From the NCBI GenBank assembly GCA_022376515.1, contig WTXI01000040.1, forward strand, positions 1-64,000: a DNA stretch of 64,000 bases, in the 5' to 3' direction. Position 1 is the stretch's first letter. Each line of letters begins with the position of its first letter. Source of the stretch: Lactifluus volemus (taxonomy: Eukaryota > Basidiomycota > Agaricomycetes > Russulales > Russulaceae). Shown piece after piece: positions 36,541-47,548 of this stretch. The notes below the pieces were generated by a model, which worked only from the letters and a program-made list of their open reading frames with translations, had not been told where the DNA came from and made no database searches. The position numbers were made by a program, and so were the translations under genes.

Positions 36541-37075
36541 AAGCAAATAAGTCATACCTACAATTACCTTGAAGGCTTCATAGCACTCAGGCTTTCAATA
36601 TCTCACTCCAGAGGCTTCATCCCTTCGTTACCGTGACAGCGACGGGCAGGACGGGGAACCGGTGGATATATGTCACTCGGGTTTGTTCTGGAGGATAGAC
36701 TCCAAGACGAATGTGAGTTGACAGGGCTTTGAGTGACCGGAACTTTGAAGAACGTGGGCGATGTGCCGATCATGACGATGCCAGGCATAACCTTAAGGAA
36801 AACAAACTCTGTCAACGAGCTCATCACACGACTCACTGTTCCGGCCAAAGGAGGGAGTCCAATCGGTTCCCTTTGCGCATTGAAGGCCGCCACTGCTTCT
36901 GCTACAAGCTGAGCTGGCACATTCAACTTGAATGCGCGAGCTCAGCTTGAAAGTGTTGACAGGCTCCCCAAGTTCCAGCCTCTTGTCCTCTTGGAGATGA
37001 ATATCATTCTGGGAGCGGTCGACGATACAGACAACGGTCTGACGTTGCCACATATAAAGAGAGTTATGTCCACCC
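36541..37075 (-). pseudogene. 3' part of a decayed protein gene split by the copia element
   Basis: On the minus strand the pieces read LYMWQRQTVVCIVDRSQNDI, then LQEDKRLELGEPVNTFK, VPAQLVAEAVAAFNAQREPI, PGIVMIGTSPTFFKVPVTQS, YPPVPRPARR and CYEAFKVIVGM. They lie in different frames, with stops between them (for example GMKPLE followed by TGA near 36603). A single-base frame change also occurs near the insertion site, between ...TRVDITLF and LYMWQRQ. I recall similar block order in uncharacterised Agaricomycete proteins of unknown function, from memory and unchecked. Frameshifts on top of the retrotransposon suggest it was already non-functional. Confidence 0.5.
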
Positions 37076-37320
37076 TGTTGGGAGCGCAGCCTCGCAGGCG
37101 TAAGTCGAGCCAACACTTCGCAGTCACACGTCACATGACGCGTGACACCGATACCAAGGACTTTCCGCGTTCTACACTAAGTCGAATTTATTATCTCCTT
37201 ATAGCTTAACTCCCTTACAATTTTGACCTCAGTCGTTCATTCCTTATATAGTGTAGACACCGTGTTCACCTTGCCTCAGTCTTTTCACTTTAGACTGAGA
37301 CTTAGGATTCTCATCCAATA
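37076..37320 (+). repeat. 5' LTR of the copia element
   Basis: 245 bp, TG...TA ends, identical by eye to 41643-41887. It contains a TATATAG word (near 37248) that could belong to the promoter. Confidence 0.95.
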
Positions 37321-37337
37321 GATTATGAGACCTGAGC
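37321..37337 (+). promoter_or_regulatory. Probable primer-binding site (half-tRNA type)
   Basis: The bases directly after the 5' LTR read GATTATGAGACCTGAGC. The TTATGAG core is the complement of a methionine tRNA anticodon loop (CUCAUAA), not of a tRNA 3' end. This points to priming by an internal tRNA-Met half, as in Drosophila copia. Confidence 0.5.
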
Positions 37338-37408
37338 TTTAAGAGCTCTCGAAGACACCGCGCGCGCACAACAAATTCCGAACAAGCCAAAACAAGTCCT
37401 AACGCAGA

Positions 37409-40400
37409 ATGTCTACACCACACGGTACAAGTGCCTCCTCCGCAGGGGCCTCGACTTCTTCTCAGACTGCTCCGGGACGACCCCCTCATTTGCTCAACCT
37501 CCCCCTTCTCGAAATGGACGGTAGCAATTACGCTTTCTGGAAGTGCCGCGTAGAGACCGTCTTCACCTACCATGACCTTTGGTCAGTCACCAGCGGAACC
37601 CTCACAAAACCAGATCCATTAGCCGATCCAACGGGTTTCGCGCACTGGAACACCAAAAACGAGAGCGCGCGAATGCATCTCGTAATGGCCATGACGGACG
37701 AGCCGCTCAACTCGGTCCTCGACACGAAATCCGCAAAGGACACCTGGAGCCGATTAGCGGAACGTTACGAGGGGAAAGGCGAGCAGAGGATAACCCACCT
37801 CATTGACGACGTCTTCCGCCGCCAGCTTCTCGATACGGAGCCTCTCGAGCCTCAAATTAATTCTTTAATCCGATCCGCTCGCACCATCACCGCCCTCGGA
37901 CTCGCGCTCGATGACCGCATCATCGCGCATACGATCATCGGAGCCCTTCCACCTTCTCAATCCACCCTTAAAACCATCCTCTCGACACGCGACAATATCG
38001 ATATCGAAAACACGAAATCTCAGATCATACGAGATGAACAACGCCGCGTCCACGAATCGGGCATGGCCGCCACCGCTTTTTTCGCCAAATCGATCAAGGC
38101 CGCTAAAAAAGGAAAAGGGAAGGGTAAAGGGAACCAGGAAGACAAGTCGAAAAAGTACTGCAACCATTGCAAAATTAAAGGGCACGATACGAGCGAATGT
38201 CGAAAGTTGAAGAAGGAGCAGGAGGCCAAGGCCACCGCAAACGCGAAACCGGCAAACGCGACACCTGCCGCAACGGCGAAAATCGCGAACGCAGACGAGA
38301 CGACCACGGATGAAACCATTCGAACTGTTCACGTCTTCCGGGCACAGTCAAACGCTACCAATTTAAAGTTAAACCAGAATTCCTGGATAATGGACTCTGG
38401 TGCATCACGCACCATGTGCTCCAACAGAAATTGGTTCCAGCAATTTTCTAGCCTTACCCGGAACATCCCCGTCGTCCTGGGCGATAACAGCGCCATCCAA
38501 GGCATCGGCCAGGGACGCGTACACGTTCGGATGCGCGCCGGAAACGAGTGGAGCGACGTAATCTTGCAGAACGTCCTCTACGTCCCCGAGTTGCACGGGA
38601 ACCTGCTGTCCGTTTCCCACCTCACGAGCTGCGGCGCCGACGTCCGATTCGCTGGGCAAGGCTGCCAAATATTCGACGCGACCGAAAACGTTATCTGCGA
38701 AGGTCAGCGGCATCAAAACCTTTACCTCATGAACATCCATACTGTCCCCCTCGCCACCGCTCGGATCGCGATCGTCGAATCGTTTCCCGCGGAAGGCGAT
38801 GACTTATCCCCTGCGCACGAATTCGCCTTAACGGCACGAGCTCCATCCGCGAAAGCCGACCTTGCTACCTGGCACCGGCGCCTCGGCCACCTGAATACAG
38901 ACACGATCCTACGCATGGCCCGAAAGGGCATCGTCAGTGGCATCGAGATAACATCGGGGAAATCACTTACCACCCCATGTGAGCCATGCCTCAAGGGGAA
39001 GCAGACCCGCGCCGAAATCCAAAAAACGACAGAGTCCCGAACCGAAAACGTCCTAGGCCGCATACACTCAGACTTATGTGGCAAGATTCCGACCCGATCC
39101 CACAAAGGATACTACTACTTTGTTACCTGGATCGACGACGCGTCCCGCAAAGTCTTCGTGGATGGCCTACGCGAAAAATCGGACACACTCGACCGCTTCA
39201 AAGTGTTTGTCGAACGCGCCGAGGTACAGACCGGGAAACGGCTCCGTCTTCTTCGTTCGGATGGAGGGGGCGAGTACAAAGGGGGGGACTTCAATAAATA
39301 CCTAGAGGAGAGGGGCATTCAGCACGAAATCACGACACCGCACACGCCGGAGCACAACGGCGTTGCCGAGCGGATGAACCGCACACTGCTCGACAAGGTG
39401 CGCGCGATGCTCACCGATGCGAATCTCCCCGATTCGTACTGGTACGACGCGCTTGAATACGCCGCGCTACTCCACAATGTGTCCCATACACGGGCACTCG
39501 ATAACCTCACGCCGGACGAAGTTTGGAGCGGCAACAAGCCAGACATCTCGATGTACCGGGTATTCGGCTCCCGAGCCTTCATGCACGTCCCTAAGAAAAA
39601 ACGCGCCAAATTGGCCGCGCGATCACTGATCTGCACATTTATTGGCTTAGCAAAAAATCGGAAAGCTTACCGACTTGTGCACCGGAAATCAGGCCGTTTT
39701 TTCGAGTCGCGCGACGTCGTATTCGATGAAGGGGGGCCCGTTAAACGCTTCGAGCGAATAGTCCTCGAACCCGACGAAACGCCCGACGCCGAGATCGCAA
39801 CGCCATCGGAAACACCACAAATCCCGAAGGCATCTCCAACTCCCTCAGAATCTGATAGTAACTCTGAAAACGAATCAGAAAGTGAATCAGAAATCGAGGA
39901 ACTACTTGATGAAACACCTACAGCACCTCCACCTCCTCCCGATCTCCCGATCGCGCTCTCCCGTCCTAAACGCAACGTCCGCGCACCCATCCGTGACGAC
40001 GACGCACGCTATTCCGCGACGTCATACGGAGCGCGCAAGCGAAACACCGAACGCGCTGCCGTCGCGCAAGGCGATCCCGCCAGTGACCCACGGACCTATG
40101 CCGAGGCGATGGCACGTCCCGACGCCGTCGAATGGGAACTAGCTTGTAACGACGAGAAACGCATGTTTGAGAACATGGGGGTATACGAATTGGTGCCGCG
40201 CCCGACCGATCGAAAAATCGTCGGAAGTAAATGGGTCTTCCGCATAAAACGCGGACCCGATGGCACGATCCAAAAATATAAGGCTCGCCTAGTCGCACAG
40301 GGCTTCACCCAAACTGAAGGGATCGACTTCGATGAGACATTCGCCCCAGTGGCGAAGTTTGCCTCGCTGCGCACCGTCCTCGCGCTCGCTGCCGAACTCG

Positions 40401-41635
40401 ATCTGGAAGTCCATCAGTTGGACGTCAAATCAGCCTACCTCAACGGGGACTTGAAAGAGGAGATCTATATGGCTCCCCCCCCAGGCTTTGACACTCCAGA
40501 TGGCATGGTCTTGAGATTGAAAAAGGCCGTTTACGGCACGAAGCAAGGAGGGCGCGCGTGGTACGAACACATCAAATCGACGCTCAAATCGATGGGCTAC
40601 GCACGCACCGATGCCGATCACGCCGTCTTCACCCGCTTGAAGGACGAAACACTCTCCATAATTGCACTATATGTTGATGATATCACCATGGCCTGCAAAA
40701 GTCTCAAAACCATCAATGAAGACAAGGAGAAGTTAAAGAAAACATACCAAATGACAGACCTAGGTGAGATCACCTGGATCCTAGGAATGCACGTAACGCG
40801 CGATCGCGATGCCGGCTGGATCGCCCTATCGCAGGAGAGGTACATCAACGATGTCCTCGAACGCCTAGGAAAGGCCGACGTCAGGCCGATCAGCACACCC
40901 GCGGTCCCGAACGAGCATCTCCTGAAGCTCGACTCACCCGAGACAAACGTCAAGGCATACCAGAGCGCGATCGGAGCGCTGATGTACCCGATGCTCGGGA
41001 CACGCCCCGACCTGGCCTACACCGTGGCCGCGCTCGGACGCCACGCCGCCAACCCCGGTGAAGAGCACTTGCGAGCCCTCGACCGTGCATTCCGATACCT
41101 CCGAGCCACGAGCGACCGACACCTCGTCTTCCAGAGGGGAACCCAAGATGGGACCCGTCTCCATGGCTACGTCGACGCCGACTGGGCCAGCGACGTGAAC
41201 GATCGGAAATCGACCTCGGGCTTCGTCTTCATGCTAGCTGGAGGGGCCATCAGCTGGAGCTCGAAAAAGCAACAGACGGTCGCATTATCGAGTACCGAGG
41301 CCGAGTATATCGCAGGCGCGCACGCGGCAAAAGAGGCCGCCTGGTTAAAAAACCTAGTCAGCGAAATCTGGAAAGATCAAAAAACTGACTTACCCATCAT
41401 CCTTTACATTGACAACCAATCAGCTATCTCTATCGCAAAGAATCCGGAGTTCCATGATCGCACCAAGCACATTGATGTCAGGCATCACTTTCTCAGGCAA
41501 CAAGTTGATCTAAAAGCCATCAGCCTCAAGTATATGCCTACAGATGAGCAAGTTGCGGATGTACTCACCAAGGGCCTTGCACGAGAGAAGCACGAACGCT
41601 TCGCAGCCTGCATGGGCTTACGCCGTGCGGACTGA
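37409..41635 (+). CDS. Copia gag-pol polyprotein
   Basis: A single 1,408 aa frame. Gag has the UBN2-like part (LEMDGSNYAFWKCRVETVF, then WSRLAERYEGKGEQRITHLI). A CCHC knuckle lies at about residues 250-263 (CNHCKIKGHDTSEC). The protease active site DSGAS is near 329. The integrase zinc-binding region is WHRRLGHL ... CEPC near 487-530. The integrase core has D, D and E within HSDLCG (about 553), RSDGGGEY (about 617) and HNGVAERMN (about 654). A Ser/Glu-rich linker follows at about 800-870. Reverse transcriptase runs from KWVFRIKRGPDG (about 942) with catalytic YVDD near 1087. RNase H has DADWASDVNDRKSTSGF (about 1255) and LSSTEAEYIAG (about 1294). It ends AACMGLRRAD at 41635, seven bases before the 3' LTR. 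No gag/pol frameshift is present, as is typical of many copia elements. All enzymatic signatures are intact. Confidence 0.97.
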   Translation: MSTPHGTSASSAGASTSSQTAPGRPPHLLNLPLLEMDGSNYAFWKCRVETVFTYHDLWSVTSGTLTKPDPLADPTGFAHWNTKNESARMHLVMAMTDEPLNSVLDTKSAKDTWSRLAERYEGKGEQRITHLIDDVFRRQLLDTEPLEPQINSLIRSARTITALGLALDDRIIAHTIIGALPPSQSTLKTILSTRDNIDIENTKSQIIRDEQRRVHESGMAATAFFAKSIKAAKKGKGKGKGNQEDKSKKYCNHCKIKGHDTSECRKLKKEQEAKATANAKPANATPAATAKIANADETTTDETIRTVHVFRAQSNATNLKLNQNSWIMDSGASRTMCSNRNWFQQFSSLTRNIPVVLGDNSAIQGIGQGRVHVRMRAGNEWSDVILQNVLYVPELHGNLLSVSHLTSCGADVRFAGQGCQIFDATENVICEGQRHQNLYLMNIHTVPLATARIAIVESFPAEGDDLSPAHEFALTARAPSAKADLATWHRRLGHLNTDTILRMARKGIVSGIEITSGKSLTTPCEPCLKGKQTRAEIQKTTESRTENVLGRIHSDLCGKIPTRSHKGYYYFVTWIDDASRKVFVDGLREKSDTLDRFKVFVERAEVQTGKRLRLLRSDGGGEYKGGDFNKYLEERGIQHEITTPHTPEHNGVAERMNRTLLDKVRAMLTDANLPDSYWYDALEYAALLHNVSHTRALDNLTPDEVWSGNKPDISMYRVFGSRAFMHVPKKKRAKLAARSLICTFIGLAKNRKAYRLVHRKSGRFFESRDVVFDEGGPVKRFERIVLEPDETPDAEIATPSETPQIPKASPTPSESDSNSENESESESEIEELLDETPTAPPPPPDLPIALSRPKRNVRAPIRDDDARYSATSYGARKRNTERAAVAQGDPASDPRTYAEAMARPDAVEWELACNDEKRMFENMGVYELVPRPTDRKIVGSKWVFRIKRGPDGTIQKYKARLVAQGFTQTEGIDFDETFAPVAKFASLRTVLALAAELDLEVHQLDVKSAYLNGDLKEEIYMAPPPGFDTPDGMVLRLKKAVYGTKQGGRAWYEHIKSTLKSMGYARTDADHAVFTRLKDETLSIIALYVDDITMACKSLKTINEDKEKLKKTYQMTDLGEITWILGMHVTRDRDAGWIALSQERYINDVLERLGKADVRPISTPAVPNEHLLKLDSPETNVKAYQSAIGALMYPMLGTRPDLAYTVAALGRHAANPGEEHLRALDRAFRYLRATSDRHLVFQRGTQDGTRLHGYVDADWASDVNDRKSTSGFVFMLAGGAISWSSKKQQTVALSSTEAEYIAGAHAAKEAAWLKNLVSEIWKDQKTDLPIILYIDNQSAISIAKNPEFHDRTKHIDVRHHFLRQQVDLKAISLKYMPTDEQVADVLTKGLAREKHERFAACMGLRRAD

Positions 41636-41642
41636 GGGGGCG

Positions 41643-41887
41643 TGTTGGGAGCGCAGCCTCGCAGGCGTAAGTCGAGCCAACACTTCGCAGTCACACGTCA
41701 CATGACGCGTGACACCGATACCAAGGACTTTCCGCGTTCTACACTAAGTCGAATTTATTATCTCCTTATAGCTTAACTCCCTTACAATTTTGACCTCAGT
41801 CGTTCATTCCTTATATAGTGTAGACACCGTGTTCACCTTGCCTCAGTCTTTTCACTTTAGACTGAGACTTAGGATTCTCATCCAATA
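41643..41887 (+). repeat. 3' LTR of the copia element
   Basis: 245 bp, identical by eye to 37076-37320. It follows a purine-rich tract and is followed by CACCC. Confidence 0.95.
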
Positions 41888-42212
41888 CACCCGAGTGCAT
41901 GCCACCGGAAACTTTGAATGAACGTCGAAATCGTCTACAACAGTTTCACCTCTTAGGGTCATGCAGATTAACCAATTCTGCATGGCGATATTGATCAACC
42001 GATGACGTGAAAACTCCTTTGATATGAAGATACTTGGTAAAATCAGTAGTATCCCTGTAAGCCGAAGAATGGAAGGGGGTGTACCTGATTAAGGCCTGAT
42101 GTGATATGAGGCCTATTGAGGTTCCAGTCACTGCTTGGGCGGAGCGAATAACATATGATGATGGCGAATGATCACCGGACACCGCTCGGCTGTCTCCTTT
42201 TCGCTTCCCCAT
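41888..42212 (-). pseudogene. 5' part of the decayed gene split by the copia element
   Basis: Minus-strand pieces read TTDFTKYLHIKGVFTSSVDQ, HAELVNLHDPKR and then, in another frame, VVDDFDVHSKFPVACTRV up to the target duplication. With the element and one CACCC copy removed, this last frame continues for about 40 codons on the left side. The better-preserved downstream segment is one base out of phase. No function is known. Confidence 0.45.
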
Positions 42213-43050
42213 GTGGGGAAAGCTTCAGAATGTGCAATAGCTGGTGGGCTTGACCCTGGCCCGGGCTCACAGCTAGCTTCCTCAGGCTTCTCCTTTGCCA
42301 ATGTGGCTGACCTCTGGGCCTTTACGGCGCGCCGTCGTGGTGTATGTTCGATTCGACCTCGTGTCTCTTATGTTTTTCTATGATGTGCAAACGCACAGCT
42401 ACGAGTGCAGGGAATACAAGGAACAGCTCTTTGCCTGTTTGTTTGGCGGTTCGCAACATTCTCTGTAGGTGCTCCAATTGGAACAGCCTTCAGCACCTTT
42501 CTCAGCAATGTTCGCGCAGTTGGCTAGGTGGGGGTGAGTACGTATAACCGGGTTGGGTTCGACATGCGTTGTAGCCGGTGGAGGTGTCCTCTGTACTTGT
42601 TGTCGGGTTTCACTGAAACCTTTTGCCATTGATGAGGACGAGGGGTGCAGACTGAATCGAGTCCGAGGCCACTGTAATCACTTTCGGTCTTATTCTCGTC
42701 GTATGCGAATTTCACCCCAAGAATATAGCCTACTCGTAGGCGCTGGCCTGGGAGGGGAAGGCCCGATGAGCTGCAGGACTAAGTTAATATTCCCTCTGGC
42801 TAGCAGAAAAAAAACTGATGTACGAGCCAATGTTCTGATGGCGGAGGGCGCGCGCCATCCACAGAGTCGTCCCGTCGGATCTCAGTGCCTGTGGGCTGCC
42901 CAAGCCGTTTGAGGCTATGCCTCCAATAAATGGATGGATTTGAATAGAGATAGACAGTAGATAGCCGCACTGGCAGGAGGAATACATCTCGAGAAAGAAT
43001 ACAACACTAGATCGCACATCTCCATAAAACGCCAAGAGATTATCATAATA
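42213..43050. other. Intergenic region
   Basis: About 0.8 kb left of the condensin gene stop. Several short overlapping open frames lack motifs or splice structure. No gene is supported. Confidence 0.4.
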
Positions 43051-46000
43051 CTAGCCTAGCATGCCATCCACCTCGTTGTCCTCTTCTCCTTCCGAATCTG
43101 AATCCATGATCGAGTCTGCCGGTTCTGACCCCCCGTTGTCATCGTCGCCATCATCGCTCTGTTCTCGGGTCCCTGGTCTTTGAAGGAATTTCGATTTCCT
43201 GTTGGTAGACGTTTTACTGACGAAGTGTCAGATGAGTGTGAATTACGTGAAAGCTAGCTTCCACAAGGCAAGGAATAAAGAATGGAATGGAAACACGTAC
43301 GCAGGGACATGACGCTTAGAACGTGGAACGGGAGTAGACTCATCATCATCATCATCTTCCTCTTCATCATCGTCGTCTTGCTCTTCTTCGTCCTCTTCAT
43401 CGCCCTCAAGCTTAATCGGTGTCATATCGATCTTCTTGGTCCTGAAACGGAATCGATTAGCTCAATTTGCAACCAAGGCAGCTCCCACTCACGCGGCTCT
43501 GCGAGGCATAGAACGCGTGGGCACCTCAGAAGGAGGGGAACCCGCCGCCACATCGTCCTCGGCGTCATCGTCATCGGATTGTGACGTCCGGCGTCGCCTG
43601 AGGACACATATAAGTATGCTATCCGCATCTCAAAAAAAATCTCGAGCCGCACTTGGGCCGTGCCTTGCCGCTCTTGCCCCGCGGTGGCGTCCACGGTCCT
43701 TCATCCGTCATACTCGTAGCATCTGTCGTGACGCTCACCGACCTACGCTTCCGAGCCCCACGCTTCTTTGATGCCGTTGCTTCTTCTTCTTCCTCGTCCT
43801 CATCTAACGGCATAATGTCGTCCAAAAATTCGAACAACTCCTGGAGGGATTGGAGCTGTCGGTATTCCGCCTCGTTAAAGTCCTCGAGTTGTTTTTCAAA
43901 TCGTTTCGAGAGTGCATCATCAAACTTGGAGAGGGCAGCCATCGCCGAGGCGTCCCGCGGTGGCCTACGCGTACGCAGGTTGTGCACGAGGAGTTTGAGA
44001 GTGCGCACTTTGTCGTCATCGTCCGTTCCAGGTGGGAGGTATAGTTTGCTGAGGGCTTGGCAGAGGACTTTTTTATCACTCCCTGAGTCCGTGTCGTGAG
44101 GGTCCTGTTGGAGCCAAAGGCGAACTCAGCGCTTACTGAGGATATCCTTGTTAAAGAGAGCCCGCAGAATTGAGGCAGCCATGTCCATGTGGACCATATG
44201 GTCCGGAGTCCCGCTCTGAGTCTCTCTGGAAGGCGTAGAAAGGTGTTAAGACGTGCGCATGAAGAGGGATCAGACTCGTACATGGCCTTTTGTGAGTCTG
44301 TCCAGTCCACAAACATCGCGCATACCTGCGCGGGGGAAACCATCTCTTGGCCGTCATCCAACTCCCTGTAACCCGTGCTCAGTTGTTCAAAGACGGGGAG
44401 GAAGATCTAGCGTTATGATCAGGGTACATATGGGAGGGGGTACCTCGCGGTCTGCGTACCTTCTGCACGAGGCGCTGGTGCGTAGGGGAGGAATAGCTGT
44501 ACGCTGGGAAAAAATAAGACAAACACTGGCGCAGTTGTTGGTTTTCTGCCGTGTCAGGCGAGAGGTAGATCAACGCTAGACTGGTCAGTACCTGCGGGTC
44601 CATTATCAGGCTCACAAGGGAGGGAGTATGAGATAACTTTTAAATAAAGCACGTACTCGCTCGTCGGAAATCATTCCCGAGAGCATGAGCTTCGCAAACC
44701 CGGTGCAGATCAAGGCCTGTACTTTATCCGACTCTTCGTTCCCAAGTACTTGGAGCAGAAATTCGATCACTCGTCCCCCCTGTCACCGACATATTCGGGT
44801 CAGTACATTTTGGGGAAGGGACAAAGTTATAGATCGACGCACGCCAACACTCGCATTGGCCAGGAAATCGCCTTCATGCACCATAAGCACGTCAAACACG
44901 ACCTGGAGGACGCGTAGCTTGAGAACCTCTGGCGCGGTTTGCACCTGACTCAGAAATAGTTGGAATGAATTGAGCGCCATGCGCCGCGCGATGAGGCAAC
45001 ACAGGCCGAGGCAGACGAGGCCCTTCTCACGAAGAACGAGTTCTTTACGCTTTACCGCCGGCACGATCAGCTCACCGAGGATACCTTCCAGGGTGGAATT
45101 TTCCTCGAATGTCTGCGAGAGCCAGGGTGTCAGTTAAAAGCACGGAGGAAGGCTGGGTAAGATACCCCGTTGACGCGCTCGAGCATGCCAATGCATAGGT
45201 CGAGGCAGCGAACGTCTATCGCATCTGACTGTTCTCGCTCCCTGGGAGTCATTTCATCGAGCGGTTTGGGCCCGCGTGGCGCACGAGGTGCAGCAGACAC
45301 GGGTCCATCGACCGTCGTATCGTTGTCGTCGTTGATAAGCTCATTCTACTTGCCATTCTGTTAGAGAGATAGAAAGACGGGAGTTGGGCGGACAGACAAT
45401 AACTTCGTCGTCGTCATTTGCATCGCGCAGCTCATGCACGACTTCCACAACGACGCGGATAAGATCTCGTTCGCTCGAAGAGAGGGTGCGCAACACGTCC
45501 AGGCAACGTGTGACTAGTCCCGCAGGAAGAGCCTCCTGCGAGATCATGTGCCCTGGCAACACACCTGTCAGCAACTTTACAACAGGATGAAAATGGATTG
45601 TGGCACGTACGAACAAATTGCTCTAGCCGCCGACGCCCAATCTCATCAGCATAGTCGAGATTCAGCGCGAGGCGCAGAAGTTCAGCGAGTACAAACTCGC
45701 CCTCATCGTTCACTTCGTCATCCTCTCCAGGCTCCTCTGCCGCGGCTAGGGAGTCCAGGAGGGAGTTGTACGCTTCCTGGATACGAAACGCGTGGGCGGT
45801 GACGACGGGGAGCACCTTTTCCAGGCGCACGTTCTCCTTTGTTGAAACACAGTGATCAACGAAGACGCGGACGAGGAACGCTTTCTCTGGCGTTAATCCA
45901 CGCCAAAACTCCTCTACATATTTTTTTAATCAAAAATCAGCACAGTTTTCATATTTATGTGATGATGAAAGCCAGGAGATGCGCACCATCAAACTCGAGG

Positions 46001-47230
46001 GCGTCAAAAATATCCACGCGCGTGACAAATACGCTGAGTAGTGCATCCTCCACTACCTCGCTTTCACGAAGGTCAAATGTACTGAGGAAGGTGAGAAGGT
46101 CTTCAAGAACCATGCCCTTCTTCGTTCCCACGCTGACGGCGTCGACCCAAGCTCCAACGAGTTTGCCTGCTGCAGCGCGCACAGCTGGCTCACGGTCTCC
46201 AAGCCCGTTGCGAACAATCAACTCGCGTTGGGCGATCGTTAGTGCGCGAGGATGTGCGGCGCCAGGCATGGCACCATCCGGGAGTTCCGCATGGGTGAGG
46301 AGAACGTTAGCATAAACAAGTCTGCGCACAGTAGTATCGACGTCGCGCGTCCGTACAAGCACAGCTGGGAGTGTTTGGGCTGTAACAGGGATGTTGAGTA
46401 ATGCGGCACGGCGTACGTCGCTGGATCACTTTGTCAAAACGGTAAGGAAGGGGTATCATAAAGGAACGCACGCAGAGGGGTCATGCGCGAGAAGATCCTC
46501 GAGAACATCTGTAGCAGTCTGTTCATCTCCAACGGGCTCCACGGGGTCATCGGAGCCACAGATCTTGGCCAAGGCTGCGACGGCTTGTACGCGGATGAAT
46601 GGCTCCTTATCACGAACACGCTCCATGAGTGTGGTCCGAAGGGAATTGAACATGTCCTCGCTGAGAAGGTTACATAGAGGCGATAGAAAATGGGAAAGGG
46701 AAGCGTACTCAAGTTCACCAAGTTGCGAAATGACCTCGGCGATGAAATATACTACGCGGTATCGGACATTTTTGTCTTTAGCTTGGAAGCCTTTGAGAAA
46801 GTGCTTGAGTAAGCGATGGGTAAAGCGCGTTTCTGTAGTCTCATCGTCATCATCTATGCCCTCGTTCTGCTTCTCCGCGGCTGAAAAAAAAATTGAGATG
46901 GGAAAGGAGAGAGATAAGTGATCAACAGGCACCTTTCGCGTTGAGAAACTTGATGTAGCCTGCTACAAACTTGACTATCCTATCCGCGACGCTTATTCCT
47001 TTCTTGACAATAAGAACGCGATTGACCATGTCTATGAAACAATCTTCGAACGCGCGTTCTCCGACCAGTTTGATGGCATGACCGGCAACAGACTCTGTCT
47101 TTGTTGCTGCCTCGAGGTGAATCTTGTGAAGAGCAATAAAGTTCTTCTGATGGTTAGCAGAAGAGTTCTGAGCTTGTTCGAATGCTTTTGGTAACGCAGA
47201 CGCGATAGTTTCCAGCGTTCTAGTAGGCAT
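43051..47230 (-). CDS. YCG1: Condensin complex HEAT-repeat subunit 3 (Ycg1/Cnd3/CAP-G)
   Basis: Non-SMC HEAT subunit of condensin, acting on mitotic chromosomes. I chose the start at 47230 (MPTRTLETIASALPKAFEQA, then ANHQKNFIALHKIHLEA) because it matches the family N terminus; an in-frame Met also lies upstream at 47269. HEAT-repeat segments follow: FEDCFIDMVNRVLIVKKGIS, RFTHRLLKHFLKGFQAKDKN then VRYRVVYFIAEVISQLGELE, EPFIRVQAVAALAKICGSDD, DPEPAVRAAAGKLVGAWVDA and FDALEFDGAHLLA. Further pieces include LLRLALNLDYADEIGRR, FQLFLSQVQTAPEVLKLRVL and VCAMFVDWTDSQKAMYES. The C-terminal tail is acidic (EGDEEDEEEQDDDDEEEDDD at about 43350-43420) and ends EEDNEVDGMLG at the TAG at 43051. Roughly 12-15 short introns, about 1,050-1,100 aa. 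The polar acidic tail is usual for the family. Confidence 0.92.
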
Positions 47231-47548
47231 GGTTCTAGCTCTCACCCAAACCGCGTCGCGTACCATCATACCATGACCACGTGATAAACACGCTACACGC
47301 CTCGACCAGCCTCATCAGGGCGCGCACACTGGCACACGCAATGGCCCCCTCGATTACAGAAAAATGTTTCTTTAATCGATCACATATCTTACACTTCACT
47401 AGGAACGTGTGTCAGGAGACCATCCACTTCAAATGACAGGGTTAGCTTGCCCGGAAAAGGTAAGCAGAGGTAGGGCTCAGAAAAAGGTATCATTTGAGCC
47501 TCGTTGTGAGGGCATGGGTACCAGCGTTTCCTCTCGACTTTCACCTTC

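Larger units (their letters stand above)
37076..41887 (+). mobile_element. Complete Ty1/copia LTR retrotransposon
   Basis: A 4.81 kb element with two 245 bp LTRs that read identically base for base, starting TGTTGGGAGCG and ending TCATCCAATA. It is flanked by the 5 bp duplication CACCC (37071-37075 and 41888-41892). It encodes one uninterrupted 1,408-codon gag-pol frame. A purine tract (GAGGGGG) sits just before the 3' LTR as the likely polypurine tract. Identical LTRs, a clean duplication and an intact frame indicate a very recent insertion. Confidence 0.97.

Noticed and set aside
43804..44361. Long alternative frame within the condensin gene
   Set aside because: Partly the true exon and partly read-through of introns into another frame. 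The HEAT-repeat reading explains the region.
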